A DNA stretch of 64,000 nucleotides from Ehretia macrophylla (Eukaryota > Streptophyta > Magnoliopsida > Boraginales > Ehretiaceae). The notes beneath the pieces are model-generated. The model saw only the letters and a program-made list of their open reading frames with translations, was not told the DNA's origin and ran no database searches. Both the position numbers and the translations under genes were made by a program. Where the stretch lies: NCBI GenBank assembly GCA_037974665.1, contig CM075764.1, positions 117,552,325 through 117,616,324 on the forward strand, read 5' to 3'. Positions 10,201 to 21,008 of this stretch are shown in pieces. How positions within the stretch are numbered: position 1 is the first letter of the stretch; every line of letters begins with the position of its first letter.

Positions 10201-11130
10201 TTCGTCATGGGGTCTACCCGGGATTCCTGGAATCCTATATGCAATGAGTCACTGTCTATCATTATTGAGATCAATATCATCCAACGATTATTGACTATTT
10301 TTGCTAAGATCTTCCCCCCCACGAGTCGTAGTCAGACCCAAGGTCTGAAGTGGAATAGCCATCTTCTTGAGAGACACTCTGGATTGCGAGAAGAAGCTCA
10401 TGCAAAGTGGGGCTATCAGGAAAGCGGACGTGCCAAAATTCTCGGGGATAAGAAACATCTAGACCATGGGCTCTAGCAGTAGCTCTTTTGACAGTAAGGC
10501 ATTGTTCCCAAGAAATAAAATATTCCCAAGGCTCTTGTCGGAGGTGGAAATGGTTGATTGGAATGATGGTTGGCGGAATGACACAATTCCAAACATCTAT
10601 GAGGCGAATGATGAAAACCTGTTGGTGCTGTATAACTTGACCGGTGATGAGTGTTGGAGGGTCAAATGACTGAAACACCTGTGAGAATAGCTTGACGAAG
10701 CGGGTTTCTGGGAACACACGAACATGTCTCTGGATGAGTTCTGGATCAAAAAGAACTGCCATAGGATAATAATTAAGCCAATACCAAAGATACAAGAATT
10801 GCATCTTTGAAAAGTCATAATTATTGAAATCAAGAACTGTATCCCATGGTTCTTCATGTTGGGGATTATCATGAACAACGTTGCGAACATAAAAGACAGA
10901 GGATAATAGATCAATAATTCGTCTGAGTTTGATCTCAACGAATTCTTCAAAGAAATCAGTGATCTGGCTGCGTGTGAACACTTGTAGGATTTTGAGTTGA
11001 AGTTCCTCAGGAAGGGCTGCGAGAAATTGTGCATGTTGATCTAGACTCAAATAATAAAATGTCTGAGACTATCCATCAGTGGGATCTGGATTTGAGCTGG
11101 AACTGCCTGGAATAAGACCTGGAACAAAGA
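10201..11130 (-). pseudogene. Pararetrovirus segment 5: C-terminal polyprotein region
   Basis: The frame at 10304-11050 (248 codons, minus strand) is open and is the best copy of the region downstream of RNase H. It starts with a helical, Leu-rich stretch followed by Trp/Tyr/Phe-rich blocks and an acidic Ser-rich tail. A C-run at 10312-10319 matches the G-run in segment 1 and breaks the frame just before the natural acidic end. I do not recognise a named domain. Linkage and conservation between two copies indicate it was a real viral coding region. Confidence 0.68.
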
Positions 11131-11149
11131 AAGATTGAAGCTTGCGTCC

Positions 11150-11978
11150 ATCTGGATTTAGCATGCATACAACTTTCTCTAATGGCGAAGTGCGAGAGAG
11201 AAAATTATCAAGGATATTATCTTTGCTTGGGATGTGTCGCATTGTCCAGTTGAATTGGGAAATCCATTTTGTCTATCGGATGAGTTGTGGATCCGGAATA
11301 TTATTATGTTTTCTTCTGTTTCAATAATAAAAGAATTCTGAGCAAGATAAAAATTGAATTTTTTTATTCCCTGGATGATTGCAAGAACTTCTCTTTTGAA
11401 AGAGGGATAGTTGCGCTGTGCTGGCGTGAAAGATCCTGATTTGTAGCCACAGACTTGTCTGTGTCCATTGTCTTCTTCAATGAGGACTGTTGCCCAAAAA
11501 TCAAGGGAAGCATCGGTCTGCAAGATGAGTTGTCCTGGACCTGGGATCTTGAGAGGAGAAAGTGCTTGGCATAGCTCCTTTAGTTTCTAAACTGCAACTG
11601 TGGCATCTGGAGACCAATTTCCAATGTTGGATTTATGGAGGTACTTGGAAATCTGGCTGGTGTAGTTGGCCAATGATGGAACATGCGATGAGGCATAATT
11701 GATAAGGCCAAGGAACTGCTGGATCTGTGTAACAGTTCTAAGTTCATCATGAAAGTCGAGGACTTTGCTTGATTTGTGGTCCTGTAAAAGAATGTGTCAT
11801 TCTTTTATCTACAAACCAAGAAAATCAATAGCATTTAGACCAATTTTCATCTTAGATTCAGCTAGAACTAATCCATACTGGTAGGTTAGTTCCTGGAATT
11901 ATCGGAGATGCTGGTGGTATTCATCAGCTGTGTTACTGAATACCAAAACATCATCAATGTAGACAATACAGTGTTGCG
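11150..11978 (-). pseudogene. Pararetrovirus segment 5: RNase H and distal RT
   Basis: An open frame at 11179-11523 shows the RNase H start (QTDAS, with the first catalytic Asp), a GYKSG block and a later Glu-containing helix, as in caulimovirid RNase H. Upstream on the minus strand (11530-11978) the distal RT and connection follow, up to a YIDD-proximal piece at about 11945-11975. There the sequence jumps into protease sequence. Most of the RT (the part present at 6200-6720) is missing from this segment. Confidence 0.75.
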
Positions 11979-12540
11979 CAGAGAGAATGTCTTCACATCA
12001 TTGATCATACTAGTAAAAGTTGTGTCGTACTGAGACATCTGGGGTAAAGGGTATGGGAATGGTCATGGAATGTGCTTCACTTGCAAATCCACTACCAAAC
12101 GCAGTGGTAAAGGTTGCTCTGGAGGAAATCCATAATTCAAAAGGAAGACACTTGGATTTCATCATGGAAATACATGAACCTGTGTCTACAAGTGCAGTAA
12201 CAGTCATAGGAACATATCCTGGAGGATTTATGAGAAGTTTTATGTAGGGTTTGTATATCTGGCCTGGGGTAAAAGTAGCTTGGGAAGTGGAGAGGATTGG
12301 TTGTTCAGTGGTTTGCTGTATTTTGGCTATGGAGAGGTTTAGTTCATAATCAGAGGGTTCAGATTCTGAGGTAAGATCTGAGGATGAGGCTGTATCAAGG
12401 TTAATGACAGCTTGATCTGGTTCGGAAGTCCATGTGTATAGTTGGTCATCAAAGTTTTGAGTTAAAATGAACTGAACAAGCTTGGCTGGTAGCTTCTTGG
12501 ACTTCTTGATGTAGCAATCATTTGCAAAATGTCCTTTCTT
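11979..12540 (-). pseudogene. Pararetrovirus segment 5: aspartic protease region
   Basis: A frame at 12010-12591 (193 codons, minus strand) runs from the zinc knuckle through an acidic linker into the protease with an intact DTGSC active-site motif. It is the best protease copy of the three. It ends at about 11979, where a deletion joins it to distal RT. Confidence 0.75.
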
Positions 12541-13463
12541 TCCACAAAGAAAACACTTAGTGGAAGAAGAGGATTTTGATCTTTTCTTCACAAATGTGAA
12601 TTTCTTGAAAGGTTTTCTGGACTTGTGAAACCTTTTCTGATGTTTGTGCTTCTTGTATTTGTGACATGAACATGGAGAATAGCTGTAAGTGTGACAGCTA
12701 AACTTTTAGAAATCTTTTCTGCAAAAGGTATCCATTGTTTTCTGCTCGTTGCTCTTGAGGAGCTTGCCAAGTCGCTTGGACTCGCACTGATCTTGAATGA
12801 GCTTTCTGGCCATCTGGTACAAGTGAGCAAGACTCACCTGTATTAGATCTACAATATTGGCTCGTTTGAACTCTGTTTCGAGCAATTCAGGAAGAGGTTG
12901 TGGCATGTTAAAGACAAACGCCTTCTTGATGGTTTCTATATTTTTCCCAAAGATAAAATACAGCGCTTCCTGTCTGAGATAGTAATCTCCAAGTTTTGCA
13001 ACATCACAGCATTTGTTGAGATAGAATTCTTTTTCTGCCTTTTCAGTCTCTTGGGTTGTTTGTCCTACGAAAATTTTTTGTAGACATCTTAGAAATATCT
13101 GGATAGGATCTGCATCTATCAGGATGATATGACTTTCTTCTTCTGACAGCATTCTTGTCCACCAACTGCGAAGTGATCCTGTAGAAGTAGCAACAAGACG
13201 GTCAATGATATCTCTTATTTCAAGACTAGGATTTTAGAAAGATTATCCATTTATTCATGCATCCATTTTCTCAAGATATTTGAGTCTGTCATCAGGAGGA
13301 ATTGCATCAATGTTCCATAATTGCTTGTGATCTGGAGCATATGGGATGAAAACTTTTCCTTTAATGTTTTGTTGTCTCTGAGGTTGTTGTTGTGGAACTT
13401 GTGGGACTTGTGCTTGTGGCGGCTGTTGGTTCCGATGCTCACCAGCTTGGGAAGTTTCTCCCT
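12540..13463 (-). pseudogene. Pararetrovirus segment 5: capsid region, 3' part (split by solo LTR)
   Basis: Frames at 12706-13152 and 13255-13476 on the minus strand encode the capsid core and the Gln-rich linker. The basic block and CCHC knuckle lie at 12540-12700. The linker is interrupted by the 4155-bp LTR insertion and resumes at 17624. Stops near 12708 and 13235-13250 also disrupt the frame. Confidence 0.75.
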
Positions 13464-14784
13464 TGTCACGCCCCAACCCGACCTAAGGAGGCTAGACTAG
13501 GGTATTCGTTTATACTATTTCATATTCTTAGCCTTTTGTTATGATTTAATGCTTAACGTTGGCCTAAAACTCCAAATGTTTTTCTGGAAAACCGGCAGCA
13601 TGATGGCTATATTTAAGACCTTTGGTTTGACCAAATTTTTTAAATGCCTCAAAACTTCCAATCATTGTTTCGATTCCAACTAAGATCCCTATTGTTTCAT
13701 CAACCGATATGCCTATTGATCTAACTCGAAAGTCTCATTTGATTAACAAGCCTAACAAGATAACTATGTTCCGTTTATTTGTCAATTCCTTTTCGCCAGT
13801 ACCTGTCATCCTTCACCTATTATCCTTTAGCCTATGAATAAGTATCTGGGTAAGATTAGATAGATTCATTTATTTGATCCTTCACCTATTGATTCAGTTG
13901 CCTGTGATAGTTACTAAATCAAAATAGTGATAGGAAAATGACCAATTAGAGTGTTCGTCTAGTTATAATCAGTACAAGCCAAAATTAGACCCAAATTATA
14001 ACGGGGTCATTTACATCAACAAAATAAGTAGTCTTCAAAGCAAACACAATGTTCACAAAATAGCCATTGTCAAGCAAGGCACATAAAGCACATAATCACT
14101 CCAAGGAATCATCAACAGGCATATTCTCCTCGGGTACCTGTTCCAAATCTTCTTCACCTGTGATGATAAAAGAGGGTGAGTCCTTATGAACTCAGTGAGG
14201 GGGGACGAGAGATAACATTTTAAAAAACCCTTTTTCGGTTAATCTTATGAAAAACCCTTTTGAAAGCATGTCATATGAAATAAACAAGTTCATAACATAA
14301 CATAAATATAAATGAACACATTTACCCATCTTTCCTCCTCTTGGTCCTCTAGGAACCAAGCGAGAGTACTTAAACACATAGTAAAAAGGATACGTTTTTG
14401 ATACGTACAGGACTCTAGAGGTGGCTCCTACGGGCTCAAGAGGTAGCTCCCACCACTTTTGGGTGTAGTACTTTGCCCCGCATAGCACTTTGCCCTGCAT
14501 AGCACTTAGTTCTTGTCGTTCAAGTTCATTTCCAATAACCATTGTTGTAGCCGGCATCAATCATCCACTTATCACTCTAAGTAGGTGTACTCCGGATGTA
14601 CACCAAATCCTCCGACCCAACTCTCCGAGAGTGGAATGCCAATCGAGAGAGGGAATTGGACCATGGTAGTCACAGGAGCACTAGCAAGCCCTATGCCGCC
14701 CGGCATTCATGAAATGCTACCATGCCACAATGAAAGGTTGCAACCTTGTATGCAATGCACAATTATACCATTTAACAATTCACA

Positions 14785-15020
14785 TTAGGAGGTCAACAAA
14801 GTATGTTGCCTCCGAGCAAGTATATGATCACATTTTGACATATTGGCACATAAGGCATTGTAAGAACATGTAATCATTTCATATATCAATTTGAAAGCAA
14901 TTAAACTTTCACGGGCAGCAAAGTAATCATGTTCAAAACAAGCCATATAATATCTTTTAACAATTCACATTAGGAGGTCAACAAAGTAGGTTGCCTCCGG
15001 ATACACGTATGATGACATAT
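14785..15020. repeat. Internal duplication within the solo LTR
   Basis: The phrase beginning TTAGGAGGTCAACAAAGTA, ending in a TTGCCTCCG block, occurs at about 14785-14815 and again at about 14967-15000, followed in both cases by related AT-rich text. Confidence 0.65.
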
Positions 15021-15889
15021 CGACAAGTAAACATACGAGGCATGCTTTGACATGTAAATTCACTTTGTAAAACACTTAGAAGCATGTGAACATTTAACGG
15101 ACTGTCAAGTAACGCCATATAAAACAAGTCATATAGCTCATTTTAGTTCACATATCAAGTGTTGAGATCATACAAGCATGCTACGACACTTACACAAAAC
15201 CGGGTGCAAGAATAGTTCACTTATCAACATGCAACATCGGGGATCATATTTAAAGCTTATAAAGACAATCCCGGGCAGCCTATTAACAATTCTCAACATC
15301 AATTATAAATCACACAAGAATGGTTCATGACTTGGAAGTCTACGTGGCCATTAGGGTTTGGAAGGCCGTGCTCGGGTATCGATTTTATTGGCTAAGGACC
15401 ACAAGAAACACTTAAACTATTTCGAGCATACTTAGAATTTATTGGGCAGCCTACTAACCACACAATTGAACACATTTAACCATAGGATCATCACTTAACA
15501 AGTTTTCAAAAGCAATAGGGCCTCAATTTCGTGCTTACACATGTGATTAAGCAACAATTCATCAAATAATGAACCTAAGTCATGCATCAACCAAATTAAG
15601 CAATCTCAACCAACCAAAAGAGCCCACACAACTTCTAATTTCCAATATTCCAAGCATTCAATACCACAAGTGAAGTTACCACATGATTTAAAGCATATTA
15701 TCAAGCCAAAAACCTTACTGCAATGGTTTGTTTTTCCTCATTCATTTAGCCAGGTAAATAACCTCTAAATTCAGTTAACCAAATTTCAAATTTAAGCTTA
15801 ATGAGTGTTTTAAATCTAGGAAGAAACCTCGCTGCATTCCGAGTTCGGACTTAGGAGTTATGACCAAAATTGTGAGACTACACAAAACT

Positions 15890-16300
15890 GTCCAGATTCA
15901 CACATTTCGATATTTGCCATTTGTGAGGCCTTTAAACTCAAAATTAGCCTTAGCCTATTTCTGAAACATATATTCATAACTGAAGAATCTAGTGACCTAC
16001 CAAATTTCATGCATTTTTGACATCATTTACTAGGAAAAAACGATTTCGTTCTACAAGGTCAGAAAGCTGCCAGAAACCTACTTCATATTTCCATGTTTTC
16101 CAGATTTAGACACATTACGATATTTGACCATTTTGGAGGTCCTAGAGTCAAAATTGGCCTTGTCCTATTTCTGAAAAATATGTTCAGAACTGACGAATCT
16201 AGTTACCTACCAATTTACATGCATTTTTATCAACGTTAACTAGGCCAAAGACACTTCATTCTACAAGGTCAGTAATCTGCCAGAAAAACGAGTTTCCATA
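15890..16300. repeat. Two-copy tandem repeat (about 215 bp unit) within the solo LTR
   Basis: Successive copies share blocks such as TTTCTGAAA, GACGAATCTAGT or its variant, CATGCATTTTT and CTACAAGGTCAG in the same order, about 215 bp apart. They are diverged. Confidence 0.7.
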
Positions 16301-17274
16301 TCTATAAGTTTCTAGCCAAAATCAAGCCATGCATGAGTAGATAGGCTCATATAAACATATATACATAAACATCAAGAGTAATACAGCCATATGAGTGCAT
16401 GCGTGTGAGTTTTGAAAGCATTTAAAAAGATTTAACCTTCACCTTAGCCTATTGATGGATGAAAATGCAAGAATGTTCTTTGAATCGCACAAATGGTCCT
16501 CTTTCCTTGCTTTGGCCGAGTGGTAGCTTGTTTTTCTTTAAATACTAGCTTAGTTAGCATATACTTAGTGTGTGTATGTGATTAGAACAAAAATAAATTG
16601 AAGAAAACTCTTAAACTTACCTATGGCCGAAAATGATAAGTTTGTGAGCTTGTGTGAGATTTTCTTGCTTTGCTTGCTAGGGCCGAGCTTCTTAGAGAAC
16701 TTGAGAGCCTATATGAGTCTTAGAGAGTGAGCTTGAGCCATGGAAACTCAAGAGGCAGCCATGGCCGAGAATGGGAGAGAAAGAGAGAGCTTGAGAGGAA
16801 AAGAGAGAGTTTGATGAGTTGTTGTGTGATTTTCTTGTGGTGTGTCGGTTTTGGCTTAGCATTTGGTCAAGGTGAGTTTTGTTTTTTATTGTCTTGGTAG
16901 TCTAAGGTGTAAGAGAATTTCTAGGCATGATAAAAGGTAAGTCTTGTGTTTGGAGAAAGTGAAAAGCATAGAATAATGTTATGATTATAATAATGCATGC
17001 ATTTGACTTGACAATTTTTGAATTGCATGGTGTATGGCCGGTCAAGGCTTGTAAATTTTGAAATTTCAGATTCTTTTTAAGTATATAATGGATTATAATA
17101 AGTGTAGAATTTGAGGTGTATTGGTTTTAGGTGAGAATAAAGAATAAAGAATATTTAGTGTTTAGTGAGTTTGTCTTTTAGTGAATTGACTTAGGATTAA
17201 AATAATAGTCAGTGGTGTTTATAGGATTATTTTATTGTCTAGTTTTTTGTGTAAGAATCTTTATTGATTAGCAT

Positions 17275-17612
17275 GCAGGCACGCATCCCTAGGTTTAGGG
17301 CATATACTTTTAGGTAAATACACGTATTCCTATGTAAATGCACGCAAACCAATGCAAGGTAAGTAATTCAATGCAATGTGTGTAAATCAAGGTACGACTC
17401 TTATATCTAGGTTAAGGCATGTAGTTCAAAGTTAGGGCACACGAATCGAGATAACGCATGTAAATTGAGATTAGGGCACGTATATCTAGGTCAAGACATG
17501 TATGACGAAGCATGCATGAAAACCAAGATAGGGCACGTAATCCAAGGTCGGTCAAATAATTCTGGGTATAAGGCACACAAATCAAGATAAGACACATTAT
17601 TCGGGGTCAAGC
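17275..17612. repeat. Degenerate short tandem repeats near the LTR end
   Basis: A roughly 25-35 bp motif of the type GGGCACGTA...AGGTCAAG recurs about ten times with heavy variation (for example near 17430, 17470, 17535, 17575), giving a ladder of GCACG/GCATG words. Confidence 0.55.
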
Positions 17613-17618
17613 CTCACA

Positions 17619-18360
17619 TCCCTGATCACTGGTTGTTTCTGAATCATCAGGATTTGTTTGTACAGGGTTATGTGTACGTGTTCTGGTGGTGTCTATGTAG
17701 AACAGAGTCACAGGAGTCTGCATAAGAACTGGTCCTTTGTATGGTAGAATCGTCTGAGATGATGAATCCTTTTCAAATGGATCAAAGGAGTCAAAGGACG
17801 AAATGACAGAAGAAATTTCACTAGGACCTTATTTCTGATCTTCATCACCCCACCCAGTTGGGATTATTTTCTCTTTGGAGAGATAATGAGGAGGTGGTAT
17901 GAGATAATTCCAATAAGCTTTTCACAATTTCCACTTGGGATCCAGACTACATGATCTGGTTTTGGATTATGCTTCCAAGGATGAGAAGACTGCTTCTTTG
18001 GCTTGGCTGGCTTTCTGAGCTTTTCAGCGAGTCGTTCTCTTTTTCTTTTGAACTCGTCTGAATCAAGATAATGCTTCTCAGAAGAAGATTTTTGTATGTT
18101 GATCATGTTGACGTTGTTCCAAGAACGAACTTGTCCGGAAGGGTTCCGAACTAGAGCGGCTTTCTGTAGTTTTTTCCAGTTGATTGGAGTCTTCTGGTGG
18201 TATATGTGATTCTTGTGGAAAGCCTTGTGGAGGTCATTATACTGGTCATAACAACCTTGTCTGAGATGATCATGGATTTGTTTTGTCCATGAAATATGTT
18301 CCTTGAGATCTGACCATATGTTTTGAATGGCAGCATTCTGAGCTTTTGCATTCATGTTGC
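17619..18360 (-). pseudogene. Pararetrovirus segment 5: capsid linker and movement-protein C-terminus
   Basis: Beyond the LTR the viral sequence continues. The linker at 17624-17870 joins a 163-codon frame (17864-18355, minus strand) covering the Lys-rich C-terminal part of the movement protein. The sequence across 13463/17624 matches the uninterrupted site at about 9082-9112, which shows that the LTR inserted into an already present viral copy. Confidence 0.78.
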
Positions 18361-19531
18361 TCCAATTGATTGCTGACTCAATTTGTCCAACATCTTGTGG
18401 TCTGGTTTTGGTTACTTGTCATTTACCAACATATGCGTTGTCGGCTTCTCCTGTACAATAGATGTTTTCAGAAAAATTAACAGAACATATATATCTAGAG
18501 GACCTAGATCTGGTAGCAAAAGGTTTTCTGACACAGTGTAGACAGGACTAAAGATGTCCAGCAAGTTGGCATTTTTCACATGGTTCAGCTAGTTGGGATT
18601 GTGTTGAAAATGATATGGAGACACGACCTAGTTCTAGAGGATGTCTAGAGATTCTTGGTGAATCATGGATGATTGGTCGGTTATGGCTTCGTTCATAATC
18701 ATTTTTCCAACGAGCAGGGAAAGTGAGTTCATGTTTGGTGTAGATCTTTGGTTGGGTAACATTACTATCACCTAACACGTAGACTCGAGGCTTACAGTTG
18801 TGGTCCATAGAAAAGAGATCGGTTTGGACTTTATAGGTCATGGAATGATAGAGTGCAACAATAGTTTCATTTGGGTTCATATCAACTCCATAAAGTTAGA
18901 TTAGGACCTGAATGGTTTGAGAAAGGGTAGGACGGGAAAAATTAAGGGTGAAGTTTGGTTCAACCTAGATGAGAACATGGCCATTGTGAAGACCTGCTTC
19001 AATGGCACAGATGAGTGCATCATCAAACTTACGCCACCTGGTATCTAGTAAAGAGACTAGACATGAAACATTCTTTTCGGCAAGGAAACTAGGCTGTAAG
19101 GCTAGACGAATGGCTTCAATGTGTAAACCTTTGTAACCTTTCTATCTATATCTATGGAGATCAGGTTCAGAAAGTATGGGAAGATAGGTTTCTGAGTGGG
19201 AAGAGGATACGGATTGTACAGAGACTGTAGAGGATTTGTACAGGGCTGTAAAGGCTGCTGGCTTGATAGGTAATAGAGATTTGAACTTTTGTGTGAGTTG
19301 GGAAGTTTGGTAATATGAGTATGGGTTTAACGGAGAGAGTTTGAAGAGTTCTCCTGGTTTGGTAGATGGAGGTGTTTGGGTTATGTCTACCTCATAATGA
19401 GATGCAGAAGGATCAAAGGAAGTGACTTCAGAGTTGTTAGCAACAACTTCTTGTTCTAGCAGGGGAAGATCAGCCATGGTGGATACACTAGTCACAACTG
19501 GACTTACTACGAGACTTACGACGTCTTTCAT
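18361..19531 (-). pseudogene. Pararetrovirus segment 5: movement protein core and N-terminus
   Basis: Minus-strand frames at 19142-19531 (N-terminal Ser/Pro-rich part) and 18548-18880 (core with YHSMTYK and a basic Trp-containing block) are separated by stops. This is the only copy in which the movement-protein core is reached from an ORF1 start. The 30K-type movement-protein assignment is by position and motif resemblance to petuvirus/florendovirus proteins; I could not compare it with a database. Confidence 0.65.
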
Positions 19532-19712
19532 TCACTCTTTAACGGCTATTGCCCTATTGCCCTATTGCCAAAGACTATAGTGTTCAACACACAAGTATAT
19601 TTTAAGACTTTCAATACCAAAATAGGGAAGTGCTATAGTTAACTAGGCTCTAAGACCACTAAGGGGAAGGGAAGGAGCGGGAGGCGGAGGAAGATATAGC
19701 TAAAGGCTTTAG
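19532..19712 (-). promoter_or_regulatory. Pararetroviral 5' leader of segment 5, truncated
   Basis: The primer site at 19646-19658 (minus strand TGGTCTTAGAGCC) and part of the pyrimidine-rich leader are present. The viral sequence then stops at about 19712, against T-rich and AT-microsatellite DNA, without its TATA box. Confidence 0.7.
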
Positions 19713-19714
19713 TT

Positions 19715-19967
19715 TCATATTTTTTTTATTTTTAATAAAATATAAATAACAAATAAAGAAAAAAATAAAAAAATGAAACTGAAAAATAAAAAATTAAACC
19801 AACCCCCCCCCCCCCCCTCCCCCTCCCCCTCCCCCAAAAAGAAACACTAACATCTACCATCAAAATTGAGGTATATATATGTATAAAAAGAAAAAAAAAT
19901 TGAAAAAAAACATCTACCCCAAAAAAATGAAAAAAAAAAACTTACATCTACATATTCAAAAAATAGG

Positions 19968-19999
<32 letters not shown>

Positions 20000-20247
20000 C
20001 TTATATATATATACATATATATATGTATGTATAAAAAAATATATGTATAAAAAGAAAAAAACTGAAAAAAAACAAACAGAAACCCCAAAAAAAAAGAAAA
20101 TAAAAAAAAAACTTACATGTACATATTCAAAAAATAGGTATATGTATAAAAAGAAAAAGAATACTGAAAAAAAAATAAAACAAAAACCCAAAATAAAAAT
20201 GAAAAAAAAAAAAAAACATACATCTACCAACAATAAATAAATATATA

Positions 20248-20292
<45 letters not shown>

Positions 20293-20510
20293 GTATATAT
20301 AAACTTATATAGATAGTCATAAACATACACATACACATACATGTATACATACTACGATACAACTATATCTACATTTGCAACTACATATACATATACTTAT
20401 ACATCTAGATATACATATACATATACATTTACAACTACATCTACATATATTTATACATCTATATATACATATACATATACAAAAATATACATTTATAACT
20501 AACCTTAATG
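19715..20510. repeat. Low-complexity block: A/T tracts, C-run, (TA)n microsatellites
   Basis: It contains T- and A-runs, a C15 tract (19803-19817) with CCCCCT repeats, and several (TA)n arrays (about 19965-20030 and 20240-20310). ATACATA-type repeats extend to about 20500. No gene is supported; long open frames here merely translate the repeats. Confidence 0.85.
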
Positions 20511-20650
20511 TGAGGGGTGAGGGGTGAGGGGTGAGGGGTGGAGGGGTAGGGGGTGGGATGGGTTGGGGGCATGAGGGGTAGGGGGTAGGGGGTAAGGGGT
20601 AGAGGGTAGGGGGTGGGGTATTGGGTGTTGTATATAGGGGAGGGGGGTCT
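20511..20650 (+). repeat. G-rich minisatellite with G-quadruplex potential
   Basis: Repeats of GGGGTGA and GGGGGTA type fill about 140 bp, with more than ten runs of four or five G on the plus strand. Confidence 0.8.
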
Positions 20651-20664
20651 GGGTTTTATTTATA

Positions 20665-20760
20665 AAAAATTGGCTGAGGGCACGATCTGTGCCCTCAGCC
20701 AATTTTTAAAATAAGTGGTCCGTCTCCAAAGCCAATTTTAAAAATTGGCTGAGACGGACC
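20665..20760. repeat. Two adjacent perfect hairpins
   Basis: Arms of 19 bp at 20665-20683 and 20689-20707 flank a 5-nt loop. A second palindrome at 20717-20760 pairs GGTCCGTCTC with GAGACGGACC and GCCAATTTT with AAAATTGGC. Such GACGGACC/TTGGC palindromes fit the repetitive interior of plant CACTA elements. Confidence 0.75.
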
Positions 20761-21008
20761 AAAGTGCTCCGTCCCCTTTTTTTTGTCTTTGAGAAGGGGA
20801 CGGACCAAAGTGGTCCTTCCCCTTTTTTTTATTTTTTTTTTGTTTTTTAATTTTGTCAATTAATTTTTTTTTTGTCTTTGCTTAAATTTTTCCCATAAAA
20901 TTCAAAAAAAAAACATTTTTGGAGACGGACCATTGGGTCCGTCACCCTTTTGAAATTTTTTTTAAAAATACTAATTTTTAAAATTTAAATAATTTTTTTT
21001 TTAAATAT

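Larger units (their letters stand above)
13464..17618. mobile_element. Solo LTR of a long-LTR (probably Ty3/gypsy) retrotransposon, 4155 bp
   Basis: The insert begins TGTCACGCCCCAACCCG and ends GCCTCACA, giving the TG...CA termini of an LTR. It is flanked by the 5-bp duplication TCCCT at 13459-13463 and 17619-17623. The empty site is visible in another viral copy near 9082-9112. No gag or pol coding sequence is found inside, and the two ends are not repeats of each other, so it is best read as a solo LTR left by LTR-LTR recombination. TGTCACGCCCC starts and multi-kilobase length are seen in plant Ty3/gypsy lineages such as Tekay/Del; the lineage is inference. Confidence 0.8.

Noticed and set aside
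13464..17618. Possible MULE with 9-bp duplication CCCTTGTCA/CCCTGATCA
   Set aside because: The 9-bp match has mismatches and the ends are not inverted repeats; the exact 5-bp TCCCT duplication with TG...CA ends fits an LTR.
19847..20362. Long minus-strand open frame rich in Tyr, Ile and Phe
   Set aside because: It translates (TA)n, TACATA and T/A-run repeats; there is no domain or codon structure.
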